From contig JAJDTL010000033.1 in NCBI GenBank assembly GCA_022827195.1, forward strand, positions 1-64,000: DNA of 64,000 nt. Direction: 5' to 3'. Below the pieces are notes generated by a model, which worked only from the letters and a program-made list of their open reading frames with translations, was not told the origin of the DNA and made no database searches. Position numbers and translations under genes: made by a program. Positions 25,069 to 33,475 of this stretch are shown one piece after another. Within the stretch, counting starts at the first letter, position 1. Every line of letters starts with the position of its first letter. This stretch comes from Caldilineaceae bacterium. Lineage in GTDB: Bacteria; Chloroflexota; Anaerolineae; Caldilineales; Caldilineaceae.

Positions 25069-26181
25069 ATGATAATCGAAGAGATCAGCGCGGTCGGACT
25101 ACGGGGCGCGACACCAGAGGGCGGTTGGAGCGAGGAACTAAAGGAGGAGGACTGCATTCACACCCTCATATTCGTCGATACGGACGAGGGCGTCAGGGGC
25201 TGCGGTTCGGTCTTCACCAACGACGGGCTTGTTCTGGCTGCGCTGGAGGTTCTGCGACCCCTGGTCATCGGCCAGACCGCGATCGAGCCGGAGCGGGTAA
25301 GCGAGCGGCTGCACCAGAATACGTTCTGGATGGGGCGCGGGGGCAGCATTACACACACGATCAGCGGTATCGACATCGCCCTGTGGGACATACTGGGCAA
25401 GGTTACCGGGCAGCCGGTCGGGCGGCTGTTGGGCGGGCGTTACCGCGAGCGGGTGCGCCCTTATGCTTCGCTACTCATGGACCAGCCGGCGCCGCTGCGG
25501 GACGAGCTACAACGATGGAAAGAGCAGGGCTTTCGCGCATTCAAGATGGGCTGGGGGCCCTTTGGCCGCGTGAGCGATAAGCTGGACGAGGAAATTGTAG
25601 CGACAGCGCGAGACGTAGTGGGCGATGACAACCAGTTAATGGTCGACGCCGGCGGCAGCGACGCGCACTGGCAGGGTCGCTATACATGGGCGCTGCGCTG
25701 CGCGCAGATGCTGGCCGATTACGGCGTCGACTGGTTCGAAGAACCGCTACGCCCGGACGATCTGGAAGAGTTCATCCATCTGCGGCGCAACACGACTGTA
25801 CCGATCACAGGCGGCGAAACTCTGACACGGCGCCAGTCGTTCCTGCCGTTCCTCCAACAGGGCGCATTCGATATCGTGCAGCCGGATGTCGCCAAAGTGG
25901 GCGGCATCAGCGAGGAAAGGCGCATCGGCTGGATGGCGCAAGAGTTTGGCGTACGCCTGATTCCGCATGGTTGGAACACAGCACTGGGGCTGGCGGCCGA
26001 TCTGCAACTGGCCTCAGCTCTCGCTGATACCGACCTGGTGGAGTACAAGACCGGCTCGCCCTACATTGATGAGATTGTGCAGGGTGGATGGCAACTGGAC
26101 GCGGAAGGGATGCTGCCGATACCGGATCGACCAGGGCTGGGGATCGAGCTGGACATGGATGCAGTGGCGCGCTACACCTAG
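25069..26181 (+). CDS. Mandelate racemase/muconate lactonizing enzyme family protein (second copy)
   Basis: A 370-residue enolase-superfamily enzyme distinct from the one at 13786. The base region is FRAFKMGWGPFGR; metal ligands are in LMVDAGGSDAHW, WFEEPLRPDDLEEF and ITGGETLTRRQSF; and the histidine is in RLIPHGWNTALGL. The substrate-capping loop differs from the first copy. ATG 25069 has AAGGAG at 25058-25063; an upstream ATG at 25042 lacks a ribosome-binding site. The transposon inserted 33 bp upstream of this start, so the native promoter is now 2.8 kb away. No outward promoter is visible at the right end, so the gene may be poorly expressed. The substrate is unknown. Confidence 0.85.
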   Translation: MIIEEISAVGLRGATPEGGWSEELKEEDCIHTLIFVDTDEGVRGCGSVFTNDGLVLAALEVLRPLVIGQTAIEPERVSERLHQNTFWMGRGGSITHTISGIDIALWDILGKVTGQPVGRLLGGRYRERVRPYASLLMDQPAPLRDELQRWKEQGFRAFKMGWGPFGRVSDKLDEEIVATARDVVGDDNQLMVDAGGSDAHWQGRYTWALRCAQMLADYGVDWFEEPLRPDDLEEFIHLRRNTTVPITGGETLTRRQSFLPFLQQGAFDIVQPDVAKVGGISEERRIGWMAQEFGVRLIPHGWNTALGLAADLQLASALADTDLVEYKTGSPYIDEIVQGGWQLDAEGMLPIPDRPGLGIELDMDAVARYT

Positions 26182-26225
26182 AGACAAGCGCGGCATGAGT
26201 GAGGACGGCTGAGGCGGGCAGGCAA

Positions 26226-27533
26226 TCAGACGGCGAGGCGCGTGCGCAATAAGCGCACTTGCTCCTTGCCCAGAAGGAGCCACCAGATCGTAACGGTCTC
26301 GGCACTGAATCCGGCCAGCAGGGCTGCTACGCCGCGGGCCGCGCCCTGTATGCCGAACAGAGGCAGGATCAGCAGGGCCGCGAGAATGGCGCCGGAGCGC
26401 ATGGGCGCGGTGACTGCCATCGGCAGTGTACGCCTTTCGACAAAGGCGATGCTGTGAAAATAGGAACGGTGCAGCACAACCAGCGGGAAAAACGAGTAGA
26501 TTTGCAGCGGCGTACGGCTGAGTTCGGCGAGTGCAGGCTTCAGGCCGATCAACTGCTCCAGTATCACCGTCCGCAGGGGCGTCCAGAAGAGTAAGATGCA
26601 AATGGCGAAGGCGACGAGCCCGCACGCGTAAGCGTAGCGCAAAAAGGGACGGTAGGCGCGCACTTCCTGGTAGAAAGGCGGCATCAGCGCGCGCATTTCG
26701 TTTAACCAACGGTAGGGCCACTGACCAAGCGTGTAGGCGACGGTCATCACCGCCATCGCCTCGGCGCCATTCATACCGCGCACGATGAACAGGTTTATGA
26801 GCGGGCGGCTGAACTCCTGCATGAAGTTCATCAGCGCCAGCGGCCAGGTGAATCGAAAGATCGCCGTGTAGGAAATCGGTGCGCGGTCCAGACTGTCAGG
26901 CAGGTCGTGCACAAAGAAGCGCCACAAGTACCAAAGGACAACAGCGCACTCGGTCACCATTGTGGCATAAAGAACAATGATCGGCAGCCAGATCGGATAG
27001 GCCCAAACGGCTTCGACTTGGAGTAGCACCAGTACAGATACGAAGCCGGCGGCAACGCTTAGAGCCGCAGCAACGGTGACGTGCCCTGTTCGTTTACCGC
27101 GAGTCAGTACACCCACGCCGAGCTGTGTGATGCCCCGCAACAGCGGCATGGGCAGCAGCCAGACCATGATGGTCCGCACGAGTTGAGCGGTGTCGGCGTC
27201 GAGCATGTGCAGGCCCTCAAGCAGTTGGAGGCTCAAGAACGTGCCGCCGAATAGCCACTGCACGGCCATCATCAGCAGGGCCAACACGCCGGCATAGTGC
27301 AGTGCCCGCCAGAAGTCGCGCTTGTCTTCAACGAGGACCAGCCCGGCGTAACGTAACTGCGCCAGCGGGCTGGAGAGCACCGACACAAGTCCCCAGGCCA
27401 AGCCGAAGGCGGCCAGAATGAGGGTGGCCTCAGGCATGCGGGCCATGCCCGCATTGATGATCTGCGCGCCAAATTCGATTATGAGAATTGTCAGAACCAG
27501 AGGCAGGAGGAAACGTGTAAAACGCAGGTACAT
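26226..27533 (-). CDS. ANKH-like (progressive ankylosis family) membrane transporter
   Basis: A 435-residue polytopic membrane protein with about 11-12 hydrophobic segments. Stretches align along the whole length with human ANKH as I recall it: RFLLPLVLT with IEFGAQIINAGMA (RFLVPLGIT, IDFGEQALNRGIA), AGLVLVEDKRD (VGLVFVNSKRD), WPLALMNFMQEFSRPLINLF ([20 protein letters not shown]), GQWPYRWLNEMRALMP (GHMPYGWLTEIRAVYP), PLQIYSFFP (PLRIFSFFP) and GVAALLAGFSAETV (GVGSLLAGFVGEST). ANKH exports citrate, ATP or pyrophosphate in animals. The fold belongs to the MOP flippase superfamily, to which the protein would otherwise be assigned. ATG 27533 is chosen because the family begins at YLRFTRFLLP; TTG 27575 is also open. 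The divergent GH13 reading frame begins nearby. Confidence 0.8.
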   Translation of the reverse strand: MYLRFTRFLLPLVLTILIIEFGAQIINAGMARMPEATLILAAFGLAWGLVSVLSSPLAQLRYAGLVLVEDKRDFWRALHYAGVLALLMMAVQWLFGGTFLSLQLLEGLHMLDADTAQLVRTIMVWLLPMPLLRGITQLGVGVLTRGKRTGHVTVAAALSVAAGFVSVLVLLQVEAVWAYPIWLPIIVLYATMVTECAVVLWYLWRFFVHDLPDSLDRAPISYTAIFRFTWPLALMNFMQEFSRPLINLFIVRGMNGAEAMAVMTVAYTLGQWPYRWLNEMRALMPPFYQEVRAYRPFLRYAYACGLVAFAICILLFWTPLRTVILEQLIGLKPALAELSRTPLQIYSFFPLVVLHRSYFHSIAFVERRTLPMAVTAPMRSGAILAALLILPLFGIQGAARGVAALLAGFSAETVTIWWLLLGKEQVRLLRTRLAV

Positions 27534-27666
27534 AGAATGCAAGAGTGGTCTGGGAAAAGAGCAACCGCGCGGCAACAGGGATTATCACACAGGGGCGGAC
27601 TGCGCACCAATGGCTGGCGCACGGAAAGGCAGGCGCTTCTCGTGACGGGCGACCTTTGGAGGGGCA

Positions 27667-27695
27667 TTGACAACCAACAATGCGTATGCAACAAT
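27667..27695 (+). promoter_or_regulatory. Likely promoter of the GH13 gene
   Basis: TTGACA (27667-27672), a 17-base spacer and AACAAT (27690-27695). The -35 is consensus and the -10 matches four of six. It leaves a 39-base leader before ATG 27735 and supports that start over the far upstream one. Confidence 0.5.
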
Positions 27696-27734
27696 CGAGA
27701 CGAAGATACTGGACAATGTGTTGCCGGGGCAGCG

Positions 27735-29384
27735 ATGGGCATTACGACACCGGATTGGGTGAAGCACTCGGTCTTCTATCAGATCTTTCCCGATCGATTC
27801 AGCCGCAGCCCGCGCTTGAAGCATCCGCCGGGCATTCGCTTTCAGCCTTGGGGGGCGCCGCCGACCGCGCGCGGCTTTCAGGGCGGTGATCTGCTGGGCG
27901 TCGTCGACCGTCTGGACTACCTGGAAGAACTGGGCGTCAACGCGCTCTACCTGAATCCGATCTTCAGTTCGGCTTCAAATCACCGTTACCATACCTATGA
28001 CTACTTTCAGGTAGATCCGCTGCTCGGCGGGGAGGCTGCCTTTCGCGAGCTTCTGGATGAAGCGCACGCGCGTGCCATGCGGGTGATAATCGACGGGGTC
28101 TTCAACCATACCGGCCGCGGCTTCTGGGCCTTCCATCACATCCTGGAAACAAACAAGAATTCGCCCTATTTGGACTGGTTCCGCGTGCGGGACTGGCCGC
28201 TGCGCCCATACCAATACAGTGAGGAAAGCCCCCACAACTATGCCGCATGGTGGGAGCTGCCTGCCTTGCCGCAACTGAACGTCAGCAACGCCGGTGTGCG
28301 GCAGCATTTGCTAGAGGCGGCGCGCCACTGGATCGAGTTCGGGGCGGACGGTTGGCGGCTGGACGTACCGGAGGAGATAGACGACCCGCCCTTTTGGCAG
28401 GAGTTTCGCCGCGTGGTGAAGGATGCCAATCCCGATGCCTACACGGTAGGGGAAATCTGGCACGAGGCGGATGAGTGGCTGCGAGGAGACAGGTTCGACG
28501 CGGTCATGAACTACGTCTTCAGCCGTGCTGCCTACGGCTATTTCGGTGCGCAGACGTTGCGCCGCGACTACCGGCCTGGCGGATATACGATCGATAGACT
28601 TGAAACGCCGGCCTTTGCAGAAATGATCGAAAGGATGCTGGGCCACTACGACTGGCAGGTTGTAACCGCCCAACTCAACCTGTTGACCAGCCACGATACG
28701 GCGCGCAGCCTGTGGACTCTGAACGGTGATGCGAGCGCTGTACGCCTGTGTGTCATGCTGCAGATGACATTGCCGGGCGCGCCCTGCATCTACTACGGAG
28801 AAGAGATCGGCATGAGCGGCGGCCCGGACCCCGGCTGCCGCGGGGCATTCCCGTGGGAAGCGCGCACGAGCTCGTCGACACGGGCGGGCAGGGCGCCCGA
28901 CCCCTCTGGAGAGGCGGGACTGCTCGACGCGCAGCCTTGGGACGGCGACCTGCTTGACTTCCACCGACAGGCCATCACTCTTCGGCACAGCTACCCGGCG
29001 CTCCGCACTGGCGCATACAAGACGTTACTGGCCGCGGGCGAGGTCTTCGGTTTCAGTCGCTCAGACCCTGAAGGCCGGCAGCCCCCAAGCACTCCGTCCA
29101 AAGAGGCTGATTCGAACAGAGACAGGATAATCGTGCTGTTCAATCGCGCCGACTCGATGGCGCGGGTGGCCGTACCCCTGGAACGAGCCACTCGAGTCTT
29201 CGGCGAAAGCGTGAGGCCGGATGGCAAGCATGATGATGCCAAAGGCAACCAGAATCCCGGGCAAACCTTCCGCGCTATATGGCCGCCGGAGGCGTCCGGA
29301 CAGGTCCACCACGCGCGAGATGGGACACTTTGGGAGTTGAAGATACCTGCGCGGCAGGCTCTGATTCTGAAGGAGTCGGACTAG
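27735..29384 (+). CDS. GH13 alpha-glycosidase (neopullulanase/cyclomaltodextrinase-like)
   Basis: A 549-residue alpha-amylase family enzyme. It opens with DWVKHSVFYQIFPDRFSRSP, the usual start of GH13_20-like enzymes without the N-terminal domain. Conserved regions are GVFNHTGRGFWAF (region I), DGWRLDVPEEID (nucleophile Asp, region II), YTVGEIWHEADEWL (acid Glu, region III) and LLTSHDTARSLW (region IV); IYYGEEIGMSGG is also present. Two low-complexity insertions lie after the barrel (TSSSTRAGRAPDPSG and GRQPPSTPSKEADSN). No signal peptide is seen at ATG 27735, so a cytoplasmic maltodextrin role is likely. The start is supported by a promoter at 27667; the frame remains open back to 27537, which overlaps the divergent gene. 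Confidence 0.88.
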   Translation: MGITTPDWVKHSVFYQIFPDRFSRSPRLKHPPGIRFQPWGAPPTARGFQGGDLLGVVDRLDYLEELGVNALYLNPIFSSASNHRYHTYDYFQVDPLLGGEAAFRELLDEAHARAMRVIIDGVFNHTGRGFWAFHHILETNKNSPYLDWFRVRDWPLRPYQYSEESPHNYAAWWELPALPQLNVSNAGVRQHLLEAARHWIEFGADGWRLDVPEEIDDPPFWQEFRRVVKDANPDAYTVGEIWHEADEWLRGDRFDAVMNYVFSRAAYGYFGAQTLRRDYRPGGYTIDRLETPAFAEMIERMLGHYDWQVVTAQLNLLTSHDTARSLWTLNGDASAVRLCVMLQMTLPGAPCIYYGEEIGMSGGPDPGCRGAFPWEARTSSSTRAGRAPDPSGEAGLLDAQPWDGDLLDFHRQAITLRHSYPALRTGAYKTLLAAGEVFGFSRSDPEGRQPPSTPSKEADSNRDRIIVLFNRADSMARVAVPLERATRVFGESVRPDGKHDDAKGNQNPGQTFRAIWPPEASGQVHHARDGTLWELKIPARQALILKESD

Positions 29385-29423
29385 GCGGAATGAGCCCAAT
29401 TTTGAAGGGAACGTCGTGAGGCC

Positions 29424-30359
29424 ATGGAAAAGATAATGATCATCCTCAACCCGTATGCAGGTCGGGGGCGCGGCGCCAGTGTGTCCACAGAAATCCAGGA
29501 GGCCTTCCGGCAAGGCAAAGTTCCCTTCGAGCTTGCCGAAACCAACGCGCAGGACGGTGCTGCGTTGCTCGCGAAACAGGCCCGGCAGGAAGGGTTCAAA
29601 ATCATCGCCGCTGTTGGCGGGGACGGAACGATAAACGAGGTCGTCAACGGCATAGCCGATGCAACGCCCGAGGACGAGACAGTGCGTGGGTTGGCGGTGC
29701 TGCCTGTCGGCAGCGGCAATGACTTTGCCGATATGGTCGGCGCCGCGCGCAGCTTTGATGCGGCCGTAAATGCCATCCGCGAGGGGAATACGCGTCGCGT
29801 CGATCTCGGGCTGGTCGAAGCCCAGGGCAATGGCAAGTCATTCCGACGCTTTTTTGACAACAATCTTGGAATAGGTTTTGAAGCACAGGTTACCGTCGAG
29901 AGCCGCCAGATCAAGCGGTTGCGCGGCTTTGCCATCTACGTATGGGCGGCGCTGCGCGCGCTGCGGGCCTACGATCAGCCCAAATTCGAGCTCGGATGGA
30001 CTGACGGGAACGGCACGACCCATACAGAATCGAAGCCTCTGCTGCTGATCAGCATCGGCAATAGTCAGCGCACGGGCGGCGCATTCTACCTTACGCCGGA
30101 TGCGGTTATGGACGACGGACTGCTCGATATGGCGTTCGCAGACGCGCAATCCAAGATCGGGATTCTAAATCTGATGCCTAGGGCTATGACGAAAACCGGC
30201 TTGTACAGCCAGAAATCCGTGTACTTTAGCCGGCTTCGCTCCATCTGCGTCGCCGCGGAGCAACCGGTTCCGGTCCACACGGATGGCGAGATCCTATCAC
30301 AAGCGATCGACAAGCTGTCGATTACTGTTCAACCGGGCCGTCTACAGGTAATCGTGTGA
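29424..30359 (+). CDS. Diacylglycerol kinase family lipid kinase
   Basis: A 311-residue protein of the DAGK/YegS family. The nucleotide-binding motif AAVGGDGTINEVVNGI is at about 56-71; LNPYAGRGRGA at the start, LPVGSGNDFADMVGA near 92 and DDGLLDMAFADAQ near 232 are the other family signatures. It phosphorylates a lipid such as diacylglycerol or undecaprenol with ATP at the inner membrane face. Length is typical and no residue appears missing. It lies 39 bp after the GH13 gene on the same strand, so co-transcription is possible though not obviously meaningful. The exact lipid is unknown. Confidence 0.88.
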   Translation: MEKIMIILNPYAGRGRGASVSTEIQEAFRQGKVPFELAETNAQDGAALLAKQARQEGFKIIAAVGGDGTINEVVNGIADATPEDETVRGLAVLPVGSGNDFADMVGAARSFDAAVNAIREGNTRRVDLGLVEAQGNGKSFRRFFDNNLGIGFEAQVTVESRQIKRLRGFAIYVWAALRALRAYDQPKFELGWTDGNGTTHTESKPLLLISIGNSQRTGGAFYLTPDAVMDDGLLDMAFADAQSKIGILNLMPRAMTKTGLYSQKSVYFSRLRSICVAAEQPVPVHTDGEILSQAIDKLSITVQPGRLQVIV

Positions 30360-30381
30360 AATTTCCCGCAAGAGCTGAGCC

Positions 30382-30390
30382 TGCTATAAT
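30382..30390 (+). promoter_or_regulatory. Extended -10 promoter element
   Basis: TGC followed by TATAAT (30385-30390) is a perfect extended -10 (TGnTATAAT). The -35 is weak (TTTCCC at 17-base spacing). It lies 150 bp before the membrane protein start at 30541 and reads toward it. Confidence 0.5.
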
Positions 30391-30540
30391 TCCCTATGGC
30401 GGACTAGGAGGCCACTCCTCTGTAGTGAGCACGATTTCCAGGTGCCCCGCGCAATTGAGTGCGCTTCGTACATACACAATTTGAACACGCGCTGGCGCGA
30501 GAGGCTGCCGACTTGCAGTTCGAGAGAGTATGGGTAGACT

Positions 30541-31458
30541 TTGACGGCTTCAGAAGAGATTGGAGCGGCCGCGGCGGAGAAAGAGTCAGCCTCACTGATC
30601 GTTCCAGCAACGTCCAGCAGCGCCCTGTTGGACGCCCGGTACTGGCTGGAGTTGTCCCCGTGGCGCATCTCGGCCGCCTGGTCGCTTGCAGCGGCCGCGC
30701 TGGCCGCGGGAATCGGCGAAGTAATCCGTAGCGTCTCCCCTCAGCTAATCGTACTTCTCTTCCTGCTGGTTGACCCGCTTTGGGGAAACATCTGGGGCGG
30801 GCTTACCGCGTCAGAGGCCTTGCCCCGTATCCGCCAGTCGGTGTTGCGCCGAAGGCCCTGGATTCCCTACTTGAGTTCGGGTTCGCCCGCCGCGCGCCTG
30901 TTCGGACAGGAAGGCGCAGGGGTCCACTCGATTCTAGCCCGGGCGTGGCTGCCGGGCGTTGCGGTCGCGTTCGTGGTTGCATTCGCGATTGGCCCTCCGG
31001 CAGTTTGGACGACGCTCGTTGTGCTCTGTGTCTCCGTCGGCAACTGGATTCAGCGCCACGTGCCGGTTTTCCCTACCTCGGTGCTGCACAGCCTTGTCAT
31101 CGTAGCGGGGCCCTGGATTCTAGGTCTGGAGATCTTCGGACTCGATCCGTGGAGCGGCTATCACTGGGCGATCGTTCTCCTCTGGACGGTGCATGCATGG
31201 GGCGGGAACCGCTGCCTGGAGGAGCCCAATGCACACGGAGGTCTGTGGGGCGCATACTGGGCAATGGGGCTGGCGCAGTTTGGCGTCGCGCTCCTATTGA
31301 TAGTCGGGCAAGTTCCGCTGCCGCTGACAGCTCTTGGCGTCCTGTGGCTGGCCACGTGGCTTACGATCTATCGTGGCCTGCCTCTCGTCAATATTCAGTT
31401 CTCTTGGACGGCGGGCATGCTGATCAGCGCGGCGGCGATAGCGCAGGCAACTTTCTAA
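30541..31458 (+). CDS. Unrecognised polytopic membrane protein
   Basis: A 305-residue hydrophobic protein with about six to eight predicted membrane segments: two in residues 43-90 (IVLLFLLVDPLWGNIWGG), two around 140-175, and four between 180 and 300. Arginine-rich RIRQSVLRRRPW at about 95-106 marks a cytoplasmic loop. GNRCLEEPNAHGGLWGAYW is a possible conserved loop near 228. I do not recognise the family; a resemblance to prenyltransferase-like membrane proteins is too weak to use. The start is TTG 30541, because an in-frame TAG lies two codons upstream. It follows the lipid kinase gene by 180 bp with its own promoter element. Confidence 0.65.
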   Translation: MTASEEIGAAAAEKESASLIVPATSSSALLDARYWLELSPWRISAAWSLAAAALAAGIGEVIRSVSPQLIVLLFLLVDPLWGNIWGGLTASEALPRIRQSVLRRRPWIPYLSSGSPAARLFGQEGAGVHSILARAWLPGVAVAFVVAFAIGPPAVWTTLVVLCVSVGNWIQRHVPVFPTSVLHSLVIVAGPWILGLEIFGLDPWSGYHWAIVLLWTVHAWGGNRCLEEPNAHGGLWGAYWAMGLAQFGVALLLIVGQVPLPLTALGVLWLATWLTIYRGLPLVNIQFSWTAGMLISAAAIAQATF

Positions 31459-32389
31459 TCCGGCGACGAAACAGCACTCCCTGTGAAACCAGGATGTTTT
31501 GCCCAGGGGCCGTGCCGGCAGTTCGCCCGCGAGTCAAGCCTGCCCCCCGTTCCGACAATCCACCGTTTGAAGATGGACACCGACGAGAAATTGAGAACGG
31601 AAAACAGGAATCGACCGAAATACCGGAATCGCCTGCACAAGCCGGCCACGCGAGCTTTAGTTGAGCAATGACCGGCGCGATATTCACCATCTCCGACTGG
31701 AAAGAAAAGGCGACCGGCGGCGCATCACCCAAACACCGGCAACATCGGCTTTGCACGTCGACTGCAAAATGGGCCAAAACGGCAGGCGCAAGATCAATAG
31801 TGGTAGAAAAAGCGATAAACCCGGGCAAATGGAACGCAAATGTGCTACGCTGAAATCAACTACCGGCTGGGGCAACTGGGAGAGAGAAACTGAGAGCCAG
31901 GAACGCAGAAGCCCGAACAGGAACCATTCTGACCTCTGCATCCGCTACCAGGAGGCGGCCGCTCTTGCCACTTTCAAACGCCGAAAAAAAATGGAACCGA
32001 CCCGACCTGGCAGAAATTGACCCGCCCCGCCCGGCCCTGATGCGAACCTCCTTCTCCTCTTGTGGAAAATTCCGGGGGGTCGAGATAACTCAGTCTTAGC
32101 ATCTATTGTAGCAACTGTGCTGATGTCGGAAGCTGAAGTCAAATACGCCGAGAACCAGGATCCGGAGGTCGACCGGTTCACGGTGGCAAAAGACGAAGAA
32201 TGACCATGAGAGGGAATTGCAGAGCAATTGCCCCCCGACAATACAGTGGAACTTTCGAGGCCTTTCTGTCGTCTTGACTTTGGTTGAATCGCTATGGATC
32301 CAATATCGCATGGAGTTTCCGCCGGTTCTCCAGGGCCTTTGCTGTATTCGGAATGGGTCTCTAACTGTCCAACTCTTCAGGAGAAAGTC
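31459..32389. other. Gene-free region containing repeat copy B and the argF leader
   Basis: About 930 bp between the membrane protein and ornithine carbamoyltransferase. It holds copy B of the dispersed repeat (31628-31930), an A8 run near 31984 and a leader with no clear promoter; TTGACT near 32274 lacks a matching -10. Open frames here overlap the repeat and have no coding character. The frame of argF is open back to 32294, but the likely start is at 32390. Confidence 0.5.
31628..31930 (+). repeat. Dispersed degenerate repeat, copy B
   Basis: The counterpart of 21715-22010 in the same orientation. The best-conserved part is GGCAAATGGAACGCAAATG with TGTGCTACGCTG (31825-31852), preceded by ATGACCGGCGCGA (31667-31679), CACCATC, GACCGGC, CCGGCAAC and GGCCAAAACG in the same order as copy A. 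The copies are about 10 kb apart. Confidence 0.6.
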
Positions 32390-33322
32390 GTGAGCGTTCA
32401 GCCTCTGTGCCACTTCACCGGAATCAGCGACCTTAGCAGCGAACAGTTTTGGGGGCTGCTGAAATTGGCCAGGCAGCTGAAGGACGAGTGGACACAGAGC
32501 GGTTGTAACGAACCCATCCTCGCGGGAAAGTCCCTGGCGATGCTCTTTGAGAAGCCGTCACTGCGAACGCGTGTCAGTTTTGAAATGGGCATGCAGCATC
32601 TTGGCGGCTACGCCTTCTATCTCAGCCCGGCGGAGGTCGGCCTGGGCACGCGTGAGAGCGCGGCAGACGTGATTCGAGTTTTGAGCGGATACGTGGACGG
32701 GGTCATGGCGCGCGTCTTCGATCACCGCCAGATCGAAGAGATGGTGGAGTGGGGCAGCGTGCCGATAATCAACGGCCTGAGCGATTACAGTCACCCTTGC
32801 CAGGCGCTGGCAGATCTGTTCACGATCTGGGAGGAGTTGGGGGCACTTGAGGATAAAACGCTGGCGTACGTGGGGGACGGCGCCAACAATGTTGCTACCA
32901 GCCTGTTGATGGCGGCGGGAAAGGTTGGGTTGAACGTTAGGGTGGTTGCGCCGTTGGGCTACGTTCCAGCGGCGGAGGTGTTAAACGCGGCGGAGGCAGA
33001 AGTCGAGGTTACAGACAAGCTGGACGGTGTAAGCGGCGCGGATGTACTCTATACCGATGTCTGGGTGAGCATGGGCGATGAAGACGAACAGGAAGAGAGA
33101 ATGGCCGTCTTGCCTCCCTATCAGCTCAATGAAGAGTTGGTGCAGCGATCGGAGAATGAGGACGTACTGGTGATGCACTGCTTGCCGGCCCACCGCGGAG
33201 AAGAGATTACCGACAAGGTAGCCGACGGGGACCGCAGCGTGCTCTTCCCACAGGCGCACAACCGGCTGCATGCGCAGAAAGCTGTTCTGGCCCACCTCTT
33301 GGGGGGCGTAGGACTGCCGTAG
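32390..33322 (+). CDS. argF: Ornithine carbamoyltransferase
   Basis: A 310-residue enzyme that makes citrulline from ornithine and carbamoyl phosphate in arginine synthesis. The carbamoyl-phosphate loop [20 protein letters not shown] (S-x-R-T-R) is near residue 50, the [14 protein letters not shown] motif near 130 and the ornithine-binding [11 protein letters not shown] near 262, with a cysteine as expected for OTCases. I chose GTG 32390 because AGGAG at 32379-32383 sits 6 bases before it and family proteins start here with HFTGISDLS; an upstream in-frame start at 32294 would add 32 unconserved residues. No other arginine genes are nearby. Confidence 0.92.
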   Translation: MSVQPLCHFTGISDLSSEQFWGLLKLARQLKDEWTQSGCNEPILAGKSLAMLFEKPSLRTRVSFEMGMQHLGGYAFYLSPAEVGLGTRESAADVIRVLSGYVDGVMARVFDHRQIEEMVEWGSVPIINGLSDYSHPCQALADLFTIWEELGALEDKTLAYVGDGANNVATSLLMAAGKVGLNVRVVAPLGYVPAAEVLNAAEAEVEVTDKLDGVSGADVLYTDVWVSMGDEDEQEERMAVLPPYQLNEELVQRSENEDVLVMHCLPAHRGEEITDKVADGDRSVLFPQAHNRLHAQKAVLAHLLGGVGLP

Positions 33323-33475
33323 AAGATTCATTGAGTCTTCCTCCGTAACTGCCGCCCATCCGCGGGGTTCTAGCCAGATACGTTGATTGCAATTTGATTC
33401 GCTCGGGTTGCTGTCCCGTACCCACCCAGGGAGTCCTGTCGATAAATGGCAAGTTCGACCACGATACGGTGAATC

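Noticed and set aside
27537-27734. 66 extra residues at the N terminus of the GH13 enzyme
   Set aside because: The segment overlaps the divergent gene, has no family similarity, and a promoter with a short leader precedes ATG 27735.
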